Positions 1 through 6,369 of a stretch of DNA of 10,531 bases are shown here, one piece after another. The stretch's first letter is position 1. Each line of letters opens with the position of its first letter. The stretch comes from RBG-16-66-20 sp049651845. Lineage in GTDB: Bacteria > Pseudomonadota > Gammaproteobacteria > Burkholderiales > SG8-39. The DNA lies in the NCBI GenBank assembly GCA_049651845.1, contig JBASCW010000123.1, positions 1 through 10,531 on the forward strand. The letters are read 5' to 3'. Below the pieces are notes generated by a model. That model made no database searches and was not told the DNA's origin. It worked only from the letters and a program-made list of their open reading frames with translations. The position numbers were made by a program, and so were the translations under genes.

Positions 1-33
1 CATGCCATCCTGGGTCACATCGGCACCACGCAT
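1..33 (-). CDS. Transposase, N-terminal 11 codons only (runs off left edge)
   Basis: Leftward open reading frame starting at an ATG (31-33, complement) and continuing off the window. The visible residues are MRGADVTQDGM. From memory, this opening resembles the N-terminus of IS4/IS5-type DDE transposases, many of which begin MRGxD-x-Q-x-x-(M/L)F. A purine-rich GGGAAG lies about 6 nt upstream of the ATG on the coding strand and can serve as ribosome-binding site. Only 11 residues are visible, so family assignment is tentative and no catalytic residue can be seen. The probable IS end nearby supports the call. Confidence 0.5.
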   Translation of the reverse strand, partial: MRGADVTQDGM

Positions 34-126
34 CGTCGGCTTCCCTTTATTCTTCTCGACGATCATTCGACAACGTATGAGGCGATGAATTCCATGAATT
101 CGCGGCGAATTTCAACAAACTGCTAG
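1..126 (-). mobile_element. Probable end of an insertion sequence (5' side of the transposase gene)
   Basis: The stretch between the transposase start (33) and about 126 is AT-richer than the selO gene to its right and carries no gene of its own. On the minus strand, reading inward, CTAG (123-126) is followed by CAGTTTGTTGAAA; TTGTTGAAA-like sequence is common at IS termini, and CTAG fits the 4-bp YWAR target preference of IS5-type elements. GAATTC occurs twice around CAT (87-101), making a short inverted repeat in the transposase leader. The opposite IS end is outside the window, so neither terminal repeat nor target duplication can be confirmed. Confidence 0.35.
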
Positions 127-193
127 AGCGCTTCATGAGAAGTCCCCTTAGAAACCCGCAATAGACCCATTGTCCGCCAACCGGTCTGGCCCT

Positions 194-1735
194 TCAACTG
201 CTGCAGGAAAGGGCCGAGCAGCCAGCCCGGTGGCGCGCCCATTCGGGCCGCTTCGCGGCCAGGTCCTCGTTTTCGGGCTGGGCGTCGTAGGGGCGCGCGA
301 GCACGCGCATCAGCCGCTCCAGCGGCGCAGTGTCGCCGTGCTGCTCGATGGCGTCGATCGCCTGCTGGGCGAGGTAGTTGCGGAACACGTACTTCGGGTT
401 CGCCGCATTCATGCCCTTGCGGTCTTCGCCCTGGCTGCGCTTCACGTACTTCTCCAGCCACGCAGCGAGCTTCGCTTCCGGAACCTCGCCGTAGTAGGCG
501 GGCCGCAGCGATTCGACGCTCGGGGTCTCGAGCCGGCGGAAGAAGATCGTGAAATCGGTCTCGGCCGCCGCGAGCAGCTCGAACAGTTCGCTCACGAGCG
601 CGTCGTCCTCCGGGCCCTCGAGCGCGGCCAGGCCGAGCTTGGCGGCGAGCGCGCGCTGCCAGGCGTTGGCGAAGGTGCCGGCGTAGAGCTCCAGGCCCGC
701 CACCAGCGGCGCCTTGTCCGGCACCAGCGGCAGCAGCGCTTCGGCAAGGCGCGCGAGGTTCCACTGCGCGATGTGCGGCTGGTTGCCGTAGCAGTAGCGC
801 CGGCCCTCGGCGTCGGTGGTGTTCGGCGTCCAGGCAAGGTCGTAGCCCTCGAGCCAGCCGTAGGGGCCGTAGTCGATGGTGGCGCCGAGGATCGACATGT
901 TGTCGGTGTTCATCACGCCGTGCACGAAGCCGAGGCGCATCCAGTCGGACATGAGCAGCGCCGTGCGACGGCAGATCTCCTGAAACGCCTCTTGAATGGT
1001 TCTGTTGTCGAAGTAGTTTTCCGAAACGAATTCGGCGAGACGACGCAACGTCTCGTGCTCTGCGTTGGCGGCCAAGATCTGGAAGTTGCCGAAGCGCAGG
1101 AACGAGGGCGCGACGCGGCAGACCACGGCGCCCGGCTCCTCGCGCGGGTGGCCGTCGTAGAACATGTCGCGCACCACGGGCTCGCCGGTGGCGACCAGGC
1201 TCAGCGCGCGCGTGGTCGGCACGCCGAGCCAATGCATGGCCTCGCTGCAGAGGAACTCGCGCAGCGACGAGCGCAGCACCGCGCGCCCGTCTGCGGTGCG
1301 CGAGTAGGGCGTCCTGCCAGCGCCCTTCAGCTGCAGCTCGTGGCGGCCGCCGTCGGGCGCGATCGCCTCGCCGAGCGTGATCGCGCGGCCATCGCCCAGC
1401 TGCCCGGCCCAGTGGCCGAACTGGTGGCCGCCGTAGCGCGCCGCGTAGGGCTGCATGCTGTCGAGCACGCGGTTGCCCGCGAGCACCTCCACCGCAGCGC
1501 GGTCTTCTTCGCCGGGCGGCGCGATGCCGAGCAGCGCGCCGCAGTCGGCCGACCAGGCAAGCAGGCGCGGCGCTGCGACGGGCGTCGGCTCTACGCGCGT
1601 GTAGGCCGCGTTCTGCACCTGCCGCGGCCGGTTGACGGGCACCGGGTCGGCCGGCAACTCGCGCACGAAGGCGTTCTCGAACGGGGTCTCGGCCAGCGGC
1701 CTGAGGCCGGCGCCGGGCGCTTCGTCCCGCTTCAT
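194..1735 (-). CDS. selO: Protein adenylyltransferase SelO (YdiU/UPF0061 family)
   Basis: 513-residue pseudokinase-fold enzyme that transfers AMP from ATP to hydroxyl side chains of target proteins; in bacteria it is linked to redox-stress protein AMPylation. Family motifs seen: YGGHQFGHWAGQLGDGRA (101-118), LKGAGRTPYSR (136-146, nucleotide-binding Lys137), DGRAVLRSSLREFL (149-162), HGVMNTDNMSILG (272-284, metal/catalytic Asn276 and Asp278) and IDYGPYG (287-293). The C-terminus ends SCSS; the antepenultimate Cys corresponds to the selenocysteine position of eukaryotic SelO, which is a strong family signature. Length is near the bacterial norm (about 480-520). The ATG at 1735 has CGGAG 11-15 nt upstream and lies 15 nt after the aldolase stop, so the two genes are probably co-transcribed. 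Roughly 980-1090 is AT-richer than the rest of the gene. Confidence 0.95.
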   Translation of the reverse strand: MKRDEAPGAGLRPLAETPFENAFVRELPADPVPVNRPRQVQNAAYTRVEPTPVAAPRLLAWSADCGALLGIAPPGEEDRAAVEVLAGNRVLDSMQPYAARYGGHQFGHWAGQLGDGRAITLGEAIAPDGGRHELQLKGAGRTPYSRTADGRAVLRSSLREFLCSEAMHWLGVPTTRALSLVATGEPVVRDMFYDGHPREEPGAVVCRVAPSFLRFGNFQILAANAEHETLRRLAEFVSENYFDNRTIQEAFQEICRRTALLMSDWMRLGFVHGVMNTDNMSILGATIDYGPYGWLEGYDLAWTPNTTDAEGRRYCYGNQPHIAQWNLARLAEALLPLVPDKAPLVAGLELYAGTFANAWQRALAAKLGLAALEGPEDDALVSELFELLAAAETDFTIFFRRLETPSVESLRPAYYGEVPEAKLAAWLEKYVKRSQGEDRKGMNAANPKYVFRNYLAQQAIDAIEQHGDTAPLERLMRVLARPYDAQPENEDLAAKRPEWARHRAGCSALSCSS

Positions 1736-1750
1736 GCCGGCGCGGCTCCG

Positions 1751-2518
1751 CTAATCGGCGTAGCCGGGCAGCTCGCGGTCGAGCACGCGCATCATCGCCT
1801 CGAAATACAGGCGCTCGCGCTCGGCGCGTGAATGGCGGTCGTCGGGCGCCGGCCCCTGCACCTGCCTGACGATCGCCTCCGACAGGACCTCGAGCGGCTG
1901 GCCGGCGCTCATCGCCAGCACCTGCGTGCGGCAGACGCGCTCGAGCATGTAGATGCGCCGGTAGGCCTGCGCCACCGTCTCGCCGACCACCAGCACGCCG
2001 TGGTTCTTCATGAACATCACGCAGTTCTCGCCCATCAGGCGCGCGAGGCGCTCGCCTTCGTCCAGCGTGTCGGCGGTGCCGGCGTAGGTATCGTCGTAGG
2101 CGATGTGGCCGTCGAAGAAGGCCGCGCTCTGGTTGGCGGGCAGCAGGCGGTTGTTCTTCAGCATGTTGAGCGCGAGCGCCCACGGCTGGTGCGTATGCAG
2201 CACGACGCGCGCGCCGGTGATGCGGTGGATCGGCGCGTGGATGCATTGTGCCGAGAGCTCGCACACGCCTTCGCCCTCGAGCGTCCGGCCCGACTCGTCC
2301 CAGACGATCATGTCGCTCGCTCGCGCCTCCGACCAGTGCAGGCCGAAGGGCAGGATCAGGTACCGGTCGTCATGGCCGGGCACCGTCACGGTGAAATGGT
2401 TGTCGATGCCTTCCTCCAGCTCGTGCAGGCAGGCGAGCCGGTGCGCGGCTGCGAGGTGGACTTTCGCCTCCCGTAACGGGTCGGCGGCGCGCTTCGCGGA
2501 CAGCTTGTGCACGGACAT
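1751..2518 (-). CDS. Class II aldolase/adducin family protein
   Basis: 255 residues, the normal size for the FucA/AraD-type aldolase and epimerase family. These are cytosolic zinc enzymes that cleave or epimerise phosphorylated sugars or related hydroxy-carbonyl compounds. Visible metal site: HTH (His108, His110) and the later NHG (His173), with Glu87 at the position of the family's catalytic acid. The substrate cannot be read from sequence; longer relatives of this type are often annotated only as class II aldolase. The frame is open further upstream to about 2716, but the start at 2518 is chosen because AAGGAAAG lies 7 nt before it, the homologous region begins soon after, and the upstream extension would run antisense through the cysteine synthase remnant. 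It is first in a pair with selO, 15 nt apart. Confidence 0.88.
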   Translation of the reverse strand: MSVHKLSAKRAADPLREAKVHLAAAHRLACLHELEEGIDNHFTVTVPGHDDRYLILPFGLHWSEARASDMIVWDESGRTLEGEGVCELSAQCIHAPIHRITGARVVLHTHQPWALALNMLKNNRLLPANQSAAFFDGHIAYDDTYAGTADTLDEGERLARLMGENCVMFMKNHGVLVVGETVAQAYRRIYMLERVCRTQVLAMSAGQPLEVLSEAIVRQVQGPAPDDRHSRAERERLYFEAMMRVLDRELPGYAD

Positions 2519-2525
2519 GGCAAGT

Positions 2526-2533
2526 CTTTCCTT
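2526..2533 (-). promoter_or_regulatory. Ribosome-binding site of the class II aldolase gene
   Basis: AAGGAAAG on the minus strand, 7 nt before the ATG at 2518. It decides the start, because the frame remains open for another 66 codons upstream. Confidence 0.7.
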
Positions 2534-2603
2534 ATTCCGGGGCGGAGGCATATTATCCCCGCGCCGGGTCCTATCCGGGAAACGGCAAACCCGGGAAGTC
2601 ATC

Positions 2604-2726
2604 ATGGCCAAGCGACATGCAAGCATCCTTGAGACGATCGGCAACACGCCGGTCGTCCGCATCAACCGCCTGGCGATCGGCGTGATCGAGGCGGCGGGGA
2701 CGTCCTGGCAGCGCAAGCCGGCCTAG
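2604..2726 (+). pseudogene. Cysteine synthase (CysK/CysM family) remnant with internal deletion
   Basis: A 40-codon frame whose first part, MAKRHASILETIGNTPVV (residues 1-18) continuing RINRLA, is the conserved N-terminus of PLP-dependent cysteine synthases. It then jumps directly to IGVIEAA, which in intact enzymes follows the PLP-lysine motif (GSxKDRLAxGVIEAA) about 30 or more residues later. The PLP lysine and everything between are missing. The tail TSWQRKPA still resembles the family's ERSGELKPG segment before the frame stops at TAG (2724-2726). No later part of the enzyme (for example the TSGNTG loop) is visible. The product cannot be an active synthase. The fragment is convergent with the GNAT gene and their stops share CTAG. 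Recognition of the family is confident; the deletion is inferred by comparison with the remembered family sequence. Confidence 0.8.
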
Positions 2727-3169
2727 AAATTGATCACGTAGCGCAGGAAGCCGCTGTGCGGCGTGTACTGGTCGTACAGGCCGCGCGCGCGGTAGTTGGT
2801 CTCTTTCGTGTTCCAGTACAGGCGCGACCACTGGCGCGCCTTGCACTCGGCAACCAGCCAGTCGATGAGCGCCTTGCCGGCGCCTTCGGCGCGTTGCTTC
2901 GGGTCGACGAAGAGGTCCTCCAGATAGCAAACCGGCGTGAGCGTCCAGGTGTTCTCGTGGATCACGTAGTTCGCGATGCCGATCACGCCGCCTGACCTGG
3001 TCTCTGCCACGATCGCGTGCACGGGCGACGCTGCATCCATGATTCGCTTCCACGTGTATTCGGTCACGGGCCCCGAGAGGTCGCGTTCGTAGAACTTGCA
3101 GTACCCGTCCCAGAGCTCGCCCCAGCGTTTGCGGTCGCGGGCTTCGATGTTGCGTATGGTCGCTTTCAT
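2723..3169 (-). CDS. GNAT family N-acetyltransferase
   Basis: 148 residues, a typical single-domain GNAT that moves an acetyl group from acetyl-CoA to an amine. Motif A is visible at 82-104: YLEDLFVDP, then QRAEGAG (92-98), the acetyl-CoA pyrophosphate loop Q/R-x-x-G-x-G/A, followed by helix KALIDWL. Motif B (YWNTKETNYRARGLYDQY, 118-135) contains the usual Asn and the late Tyr132 near the thiol leaving group. The substrate is unknown; small-molecule amines or polyamine-like substrates are usual for this subgroup. The ATG at 3169 has GAGG (3177-3180 complement) 7 nt upstream. The start is 39 nt from the divergent HCCA-isomerase-like gene. The stop shares CTAG with the cysteine synthase remnant. 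Confidence 0.9.
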   Translation of the reverse strand: MKATIRNIEARDRKRWGELWDGYCKFYERDLSGPVTEYTWKRIMDAASPVHAIVAETRSGGVIGIANYVIHENTWTLTPVCYLEDLFVDPKQRAEGAGKALIDWLVAECKARQWSRLYWNTKETNYRARGLYDQYTPHSGFLRYVINF

Positions 3170-3208
3170 CTGTAAACCTCATACCGAGACAACCCTGAAA
3201 ATACCACC

Positions 3209-3787
3209 ATGCCCAAGCTCGTCGACTACTACTTGACCCCGACTTCGCCCTGGAGCTACCTCGGCCACGAGCGCTTCGCGCAGATCGCGAAGAAACACGG
3301 CGCGACAGTGGCCGTGAAGCCCGTGGATTACGGCGTGATCTTTCCGCAGTCGGGCGGCCTGCCGCTCGCCAAGCGCGCGCCGCAGCGCCAGGCCTACCGC
3401 CTGCAGGAGCTCGCGCGCTGGCGCGAGCACCTCGGCGTGCCGCTCAACATCCACCCGAAGTTCTTTCCCGCCGATCCGGCGCCGGCCGCCTGCCTGATCT
3501 GCGCTGCGCCCGAGGAAAAGCGCATGGCGCTGGCGGGCGACTGCCTGCGCGCGGTGTGGGCCGGGGAGAAGAACATCGCCGACCCTGGCGTGCTCGCGGA
3601 AATCGCCGCGCGGCACCGCATCGGCGACGCCGCCGTCGCGGTCACGAAGGGCAAGGCGCTCTACGACAGCTACACGCAGGAGGCGCTGGCGCGGCAGGTG
3701 TTCGGCGCGCCGACCTACGTCTGCGGCAGCGAGCTGTTCTGGGGCCAGGACCGGCTGGACTTCCTGGATCGCGCACTGGCGAGGTAG
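3209..3787 (+). CDS. DsbA-family 2-hydroxychromene-2-carboxylate isomerase-like protein
   Basis: 192 residues of the thioredoxin-fold kappa-GST/HCCA isomerase family. NahD-type members isomerise 2-hydroxychromene-2-carboxylate in naphthalene breakdown using glutathione. Seen: TPTSPWSYLGHERF (10-23), with Ser13 at the catalytic serine position in place of the DsbA CxxC; the all-alpha insert with FPADPAPA (86-93); the cis-Pro loop FGAPTYV (165-171); and the C-terminal FWGQDRLDFL (177-186), all usual for the family. No other naphthalene or aromatic ring-degradation genes are present, so the real substrate is open and this may be a general glutathione-dependent isomerase or transferase. No clear Shine-Dalgarno precedes the ATG. 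It is divergent from the GNAT gene. Confidence 0.9.
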   Translation: MPKLVDYYLTPTSPWSYLGHERFAQIAKKHGATVAVKPVDYGVIFPQSGGLPLAKRAPQRQAYRLQELARWREHLGVPLNIHPKFFPADPAPAACLICAAPEEKRMALAGDCLRAVWAGEKNIADPGVLAEIAARHRIGDAAVAVTKGKALYDSYTQEALARQVFGAPTYVCGSELFWGQDRLDFLDRALAR

Positions 3788-3887
3788 GCGCCCCGGGTCA
3801 ACTCGCTGGCACCGGTCGCGGGAAACGCCGCTTCGAGGGGAGAGCGGTCATTGGCGAATATTCCGCCGCAGTGCAACAATGCACGCA

Positions 3888-4523
3888 ATGAACGAACGCC
3901 CGCAGAGCCTGGGTGAAGAAATCGCCAACAGCGTGAGCCATGGCGTAGCGCTGCTTGCGGCTCTCGTGGCAGTGCCGTTCCTGCTTTCTTCGATCGGCCA
4001 TCTTGGCGTCGCCAACGTCGTTGGCGCAAGCGTGTTTGCGGCGAGCATGGTGTTTCTATATCTCGTTTCGACGCTCTATCACGCTTTGCCGGCGGGGCGC
4101 GCCAAGCGCGTCTTCCTGAAGCTCGATCACGGCGCCATCTACGTGTTCATCGCCGGCAGCTACACGCCGTTCACGCTGGGCGTGCTTGGCGGACCCTGGG
4201 GCTGGACATTGTTCGGGCTGGTGTGGTCGCTTGCGGTTCTGGGTGTGACGTTGAAGTCATTTGGACGTCTTTCGCGTCCCTGGCTGTCAACGGCGCTGTA
4301 TCTCATCATGGGCTGGCTCGTGCTCATTGCGTTCGTGCCGCTGATCGAGCGGGTGCCAAAGGCAGGTGTGGCATTGCTCGTCGCGGGCGGGCTCGCGTAT
4401 ACGTTGGGAGTCGTATTTTTCATGCTGGACTCCCGCTTGCGGTACGCGCATGCGGTCTGGCATGGCTTCGTTGCGGCGGGAACCGGCTGTCACTTCACTG
4501 CGGTGCTGGGTTACGCCGCCTAA
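3888..4523 (+). CDS. trhA: TrhA / hemolysin III family membrane protein (PAQR superfamily)
   Basis: 211 residues with about seven hydrophobic helices, the normal size for bacterial TrhA, a predicted inner-membrane hydrolase-like protein linked to membrane energy homeostasis. Conserved PAQR residues are present: EEIANSVSHG near the N-terminus, STLYHA (61-66), LKLDHGAIYVFIAGSYTPF (helix 3, Asp80/His81), and HAVWH (188-192) with a final His202, which build the metal site. An in-frame ATG three codons earlier (3879) is also possible; 3888 is preferred because the family begins close to this Met. Neither start has a clear Shine-Dalgarno. The old name hemolysin III does not imply toxin activity. 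GC content is lower than in the flanking genes. It converges on the AtzH-like gene, 27 nt away. Confidence 0.92.
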   Translation: MNERPQSLGEEIANSVSHGVALLAALVAVPFLLSSIGHLGVANVVGASVFAASMVFLYLVSTLYHALPAGRAKRVFLKLDHGAIYVFIAGSYTPFTLGVLGGPWGWTLFGLVWSLAVLGVTLKSFGRLSRPWLSTALYLIMGWLVLIAFVPLIERVPKAGVALLVAGGLAYTLGVVFFMLDSRLRYAHAVWHGFVAAGTGCHFTAVLGYAA

Positions 4524-4550
4524 CGCGGCGCTGAGTACTGCCACATCGAA

Positions 4551-4934
4551 TCAACCAGTCGGCGTGAAGTCCGAAACATGGGCTGAAACGATACGCCAGC
4601 CTTCCGGCAGACGCACCCAGGCCTGGCTTTGACGGCTCACTCCCGGGAATCCGGGACGGCTGTACTCTGCGTCGGCGGTGGCGAAGTTCTCGCCAAAGGC
4701 CGAGATCACCGTGCGCCCGCGCGTCCGTTCAATGCTCACGATGTTGCGACCGCGGCGGAAGGCGGAAATCGCAGCATGTCCGTAGAGGCTGCCGTTTGCA
4801 GCGTATCGCAGCGTTTTGTCGCTGCGCCAGAACATCTCGTCGAGCGCGTCGAGATCGTTGATCTCGATTGCCCGGTCGTAGCGATCGAGATTCGCGGCGA
4901 TCTCCGCAACGATGGAAGGAATGTCGATTTTCAC
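4551..4934 (-). CDS. AtzH-like / HpxZ-family NTF2-fold protein (DUF3225)
   Basis: 127 residues, GTG start (4932-4934 complement). Full-length resemblance to the AtzH-like family that includes HpxZ of oxalurate/purine breakdown and AtzH of the carboxybiuret amidohydrolase assembly. Recognisable stretches are LDEMFWRSD (31-39), LRYAANGSLYGHAAISAFR (42-60, with GH), and RQSQAWVRLPEGWRIVSAHVS (101-121). These proteins have a cone-shaped NTF2/SnoaL fold and usually accompany an amidase and its AtzG-type partner. No amidase or AtzG-like gene is visible here, so this copy is an orphan within the window and its substrate is unknown. A weak GGTGA precedes the GTG by 6 nt. It is divergent from the kinase gene. 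Confidence 0.85.
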   Translation of the reverse strand: MKIDIPSIVAEIAANLDRYDRAIEINDLDALDEMFWRSDKTLRYAANGSLYGHAAISAFRRGRNIVSIERTRGRTVISAFGENFATADAEYSRPGFPGVSRQSQAWVRLPEGWRIVSAHVSDFTPTG

Positions 4935-4985
4935 GATTGATCACCCGTGGACGGACGGCGTGTCCGAGGATAGTCGCCGGCGGCG

Positions 4986-5004
4986 AGGCGCGCTAGGGGC
5001 GCCT
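4986..5004. repeat. Inverted repeat upstream of the kinase gene, possible operator
   Basis: Perfect 6-bp arms AGGCGC and GCGCCT separated by 7 nt (gctaggg). It lies just upstream of a good -10 hexamer, where the -35 element of that promoter would be. A second short inverted repeat, CGGAC-N5-GTCCG, is at 4952-4966. In GC-rich DNA such repeats arise by chance, so an operator role is only a suggestion. Confidence 0.3.
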
Positions 5005-5012
5005 GGGCAGGC

Positions 5013-5018
5013 TATGAT
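5013..5018 (+). promoter_or_regulatory. Candidate -10 box for the kinase gene
   Basis: TATGAT matches five of six bases of the sigma-70 -10 consensus in the 112-nt divergent gap between the AtzH-like gene and the kinase. The implied transcript start near 5025 would leave a leader of about 20 nt carrying GGGAGGG (5033-5039), 7 nt before the ATG at 5047. No good -35 hexamer is seen at the usual spacing. Confidence 0.4.
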
Positions 5019-5046
5019 TGCCTTGCGCTCACGGGAGGGCGGAGCA

Positions 5047-6369
5047 ATGGAAGGCGCTGCGCAGGGCGACGACGAGATAGAGACGACGATCCGCGAGGAC
5101 GCGCGGCGGGTCGGCAAGTTCGCGCTGATCGAGCGGCTCGGCAAGGGCAGCTCGGGCACGGTCTACAAGGCGCTCGACACCTTCAGCGGGCAGGAGGTGG
5201 CGCTCAAGGTGCTCGACGCGGGCCTGTTCCAGGGCGCGGGCATCAACGAGATGAGCCGCCAGCAGTTCATGAACGAGGCCTCGCTCGCCGGGCGCCTGCA
5301 GCACCCGCACATCGCCGCGATCCTCGAGGCGAGCATCGACGAGAAATCCGGCTACATCGCGGTCGAGTACGTGCCGGGCGGCGACCTGTCGAAAGCGGTG
5401 TTGCCCGACGGCCTGCTCAAGCTGGAGGAGGTGTTCGAGATCGCCTTCAAGTGCTGCGGCGCGCTCGACTACGCGCACCGCCAGGGCATCATCCACCGCG
5501 ACATCAAGCCCGCCAACCTGATGATCGCCGAGGGCACGCAGATCAAGATCGTCGATTTCGGCGCGGCGCTGCTGACCAACACCCAGCACACGCAGCTCCA
5601 GGACGTCGGCACGCCGAGCTACATGTCGCCCGAGCAGGTGCGCGGCGGCGCCGATCTGAGCTTCCAGAGCGACATGTTCTCGCTCGGCGTGGTGCTCTAC
5701 GGCCTGTTCACCGGCCAGCGGCCGTTCACCGGCGAGACCGTCACGCAGCTGCTCGTGAACATCGTGGAGAAGGACCCGCCGCTGCCCAGCGAGTGGCGCC
5801 CGGAGCTCGACCGCGAGGTGGACCGGATCCTGATGCGCATGCTGCGCAAGGATCCCGCCAGGCGTTACGCGAGCTGGGCCGACCTGGCCTTCGACCTTGC
5901 CGAGATCGGGCGCTTCAGCGTGTTCGTGAAGGAGATCTCCGACCGGGAGAAATTCACCGCGCTGCGCGGCTTCCAGCCCTTGTCACGGTTGAACGACGCC
6001 GAGATCTGGGAGCTCGTGCACGCGAGCTACTGGGTGCGCGTGCCGGCGCACACCACGATCATGAAGGAGGGCGACAAGGGCGCGGAGCTGCTGTTCCTCG
6101 CGCACGGCGAGGTCAAGGTGGTCAAGGCCGGGCGCCTGCTGAACGTGCTGCGCAGCGGCTCCTATTTCGGCGAGATGGCGCACGTGAAGCTGGGCGACAT
6201 CCCACGCCAGGCGACCGTCGAGACGCTCACCGACGCGCTGATCGCCGAGTTCCGGCCCGGCGCCATGAAGAAGCTTTCGGCCAATTGCCAGCTGCAGCTG
6301 TCGCAGTCGCTGCTCAACACCCTGGTCGAGCGCCTGATGTTCGCCGACGAGCGCATCGCGCACGCTTAG
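5047..6369 (+). CDS. Serine/threonine protein kinase with C-terminal cyclic-nucleotide-binding domain
   Basis: 440-residue soluble Hanks-type kinase fused to a CAP-ED/cNMP domain. Kinase domain (about 23-290): glycine loop GKGSSG (32-37), VALK Lys54, helix-C Glu77, catalytic HRDIKPAN (150-157, Asp152 and Asn157), metal-binding DFG (170-172), activation-loop end GTPSYMSPEQV (188-198). All catalytic residues are present, so it should be active. The C-terminal part (about 305-420) has a beta-roll ending in SYFGEMA (372-378) and PRQAT (386-390), the phosphate-binding cassette with Glu375 and Arg387, so cAMP or cGMP binding is plausible. There is no transmembrane helix or PASTA repeat. The frame is open back to an ATG at 4912, but 5047 is chosen because GGGAGGG precedes it and the longer version would overlap the divergent gene. 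A 29-bp tandem repeat starts at the last codons. Confidence 0.93.
   Translation: MEGAAQGDDEIETTIREDARRVGKFALIERLGKGSSGTVYKALDTFSGQEVALKVLDAGLFQGAGINEMSRQQFMNEASLAGRLQHPHIAAILEASIDEKSGYIAVEYVPGGDLSKAVLPDGLLKLEEVFEIAFKCCGALDYAHRQGIIHRDIKPANLMIAEGTQIKIVDFGAALLTNTQHTQLQDVGTPSYMSPEQVRGGADLSFQSDMFSLGVVLYGLFTGQRPFTGETVTQLLVNIVEKDPPLPSEWRPELDREVDRILMRMLRKDPARRYASWADLAFDLAEIGRFSVFVKEISDREKFTALRGFQPLSRLNDAEIWELVHASYWVRVPAHTTIMKEGDKGAELLFLAHGEVKVVKAGRLLNVLRSGSYFGEMAHVKLGDIPRQATVETLTDALIAEFRPGAMKKLSANCQLQLSQSLLNTLVERLMFADERIAHA

Noticed and set aside
123..2264. 713-codon leftward frame and a 553-codon rightward frame (170-1831) across selO
   Set aside because: Both translate to Arg/Ala/Pro- or Val/Leu/His-rich sequence without motifs, as expected from frames opposite or offset to a GC-rich gene. 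selO in its own frame carries every family motif.
2519..2603. Promoter for the aldolase with -10 GATAAT and -35 TTTCCC
   Set aside because: GATAAT on the minus strand is plausible, but the matching -35 hexamer is too poor to annotate with confidence.
4912..5046. Longer kinase start at 4912
   Set aside because: The extra 45 codons overlap the divergent AtzH-like gene and have no domain homology, while the ATG at 5047 has a well-spaced GGGAGGG.
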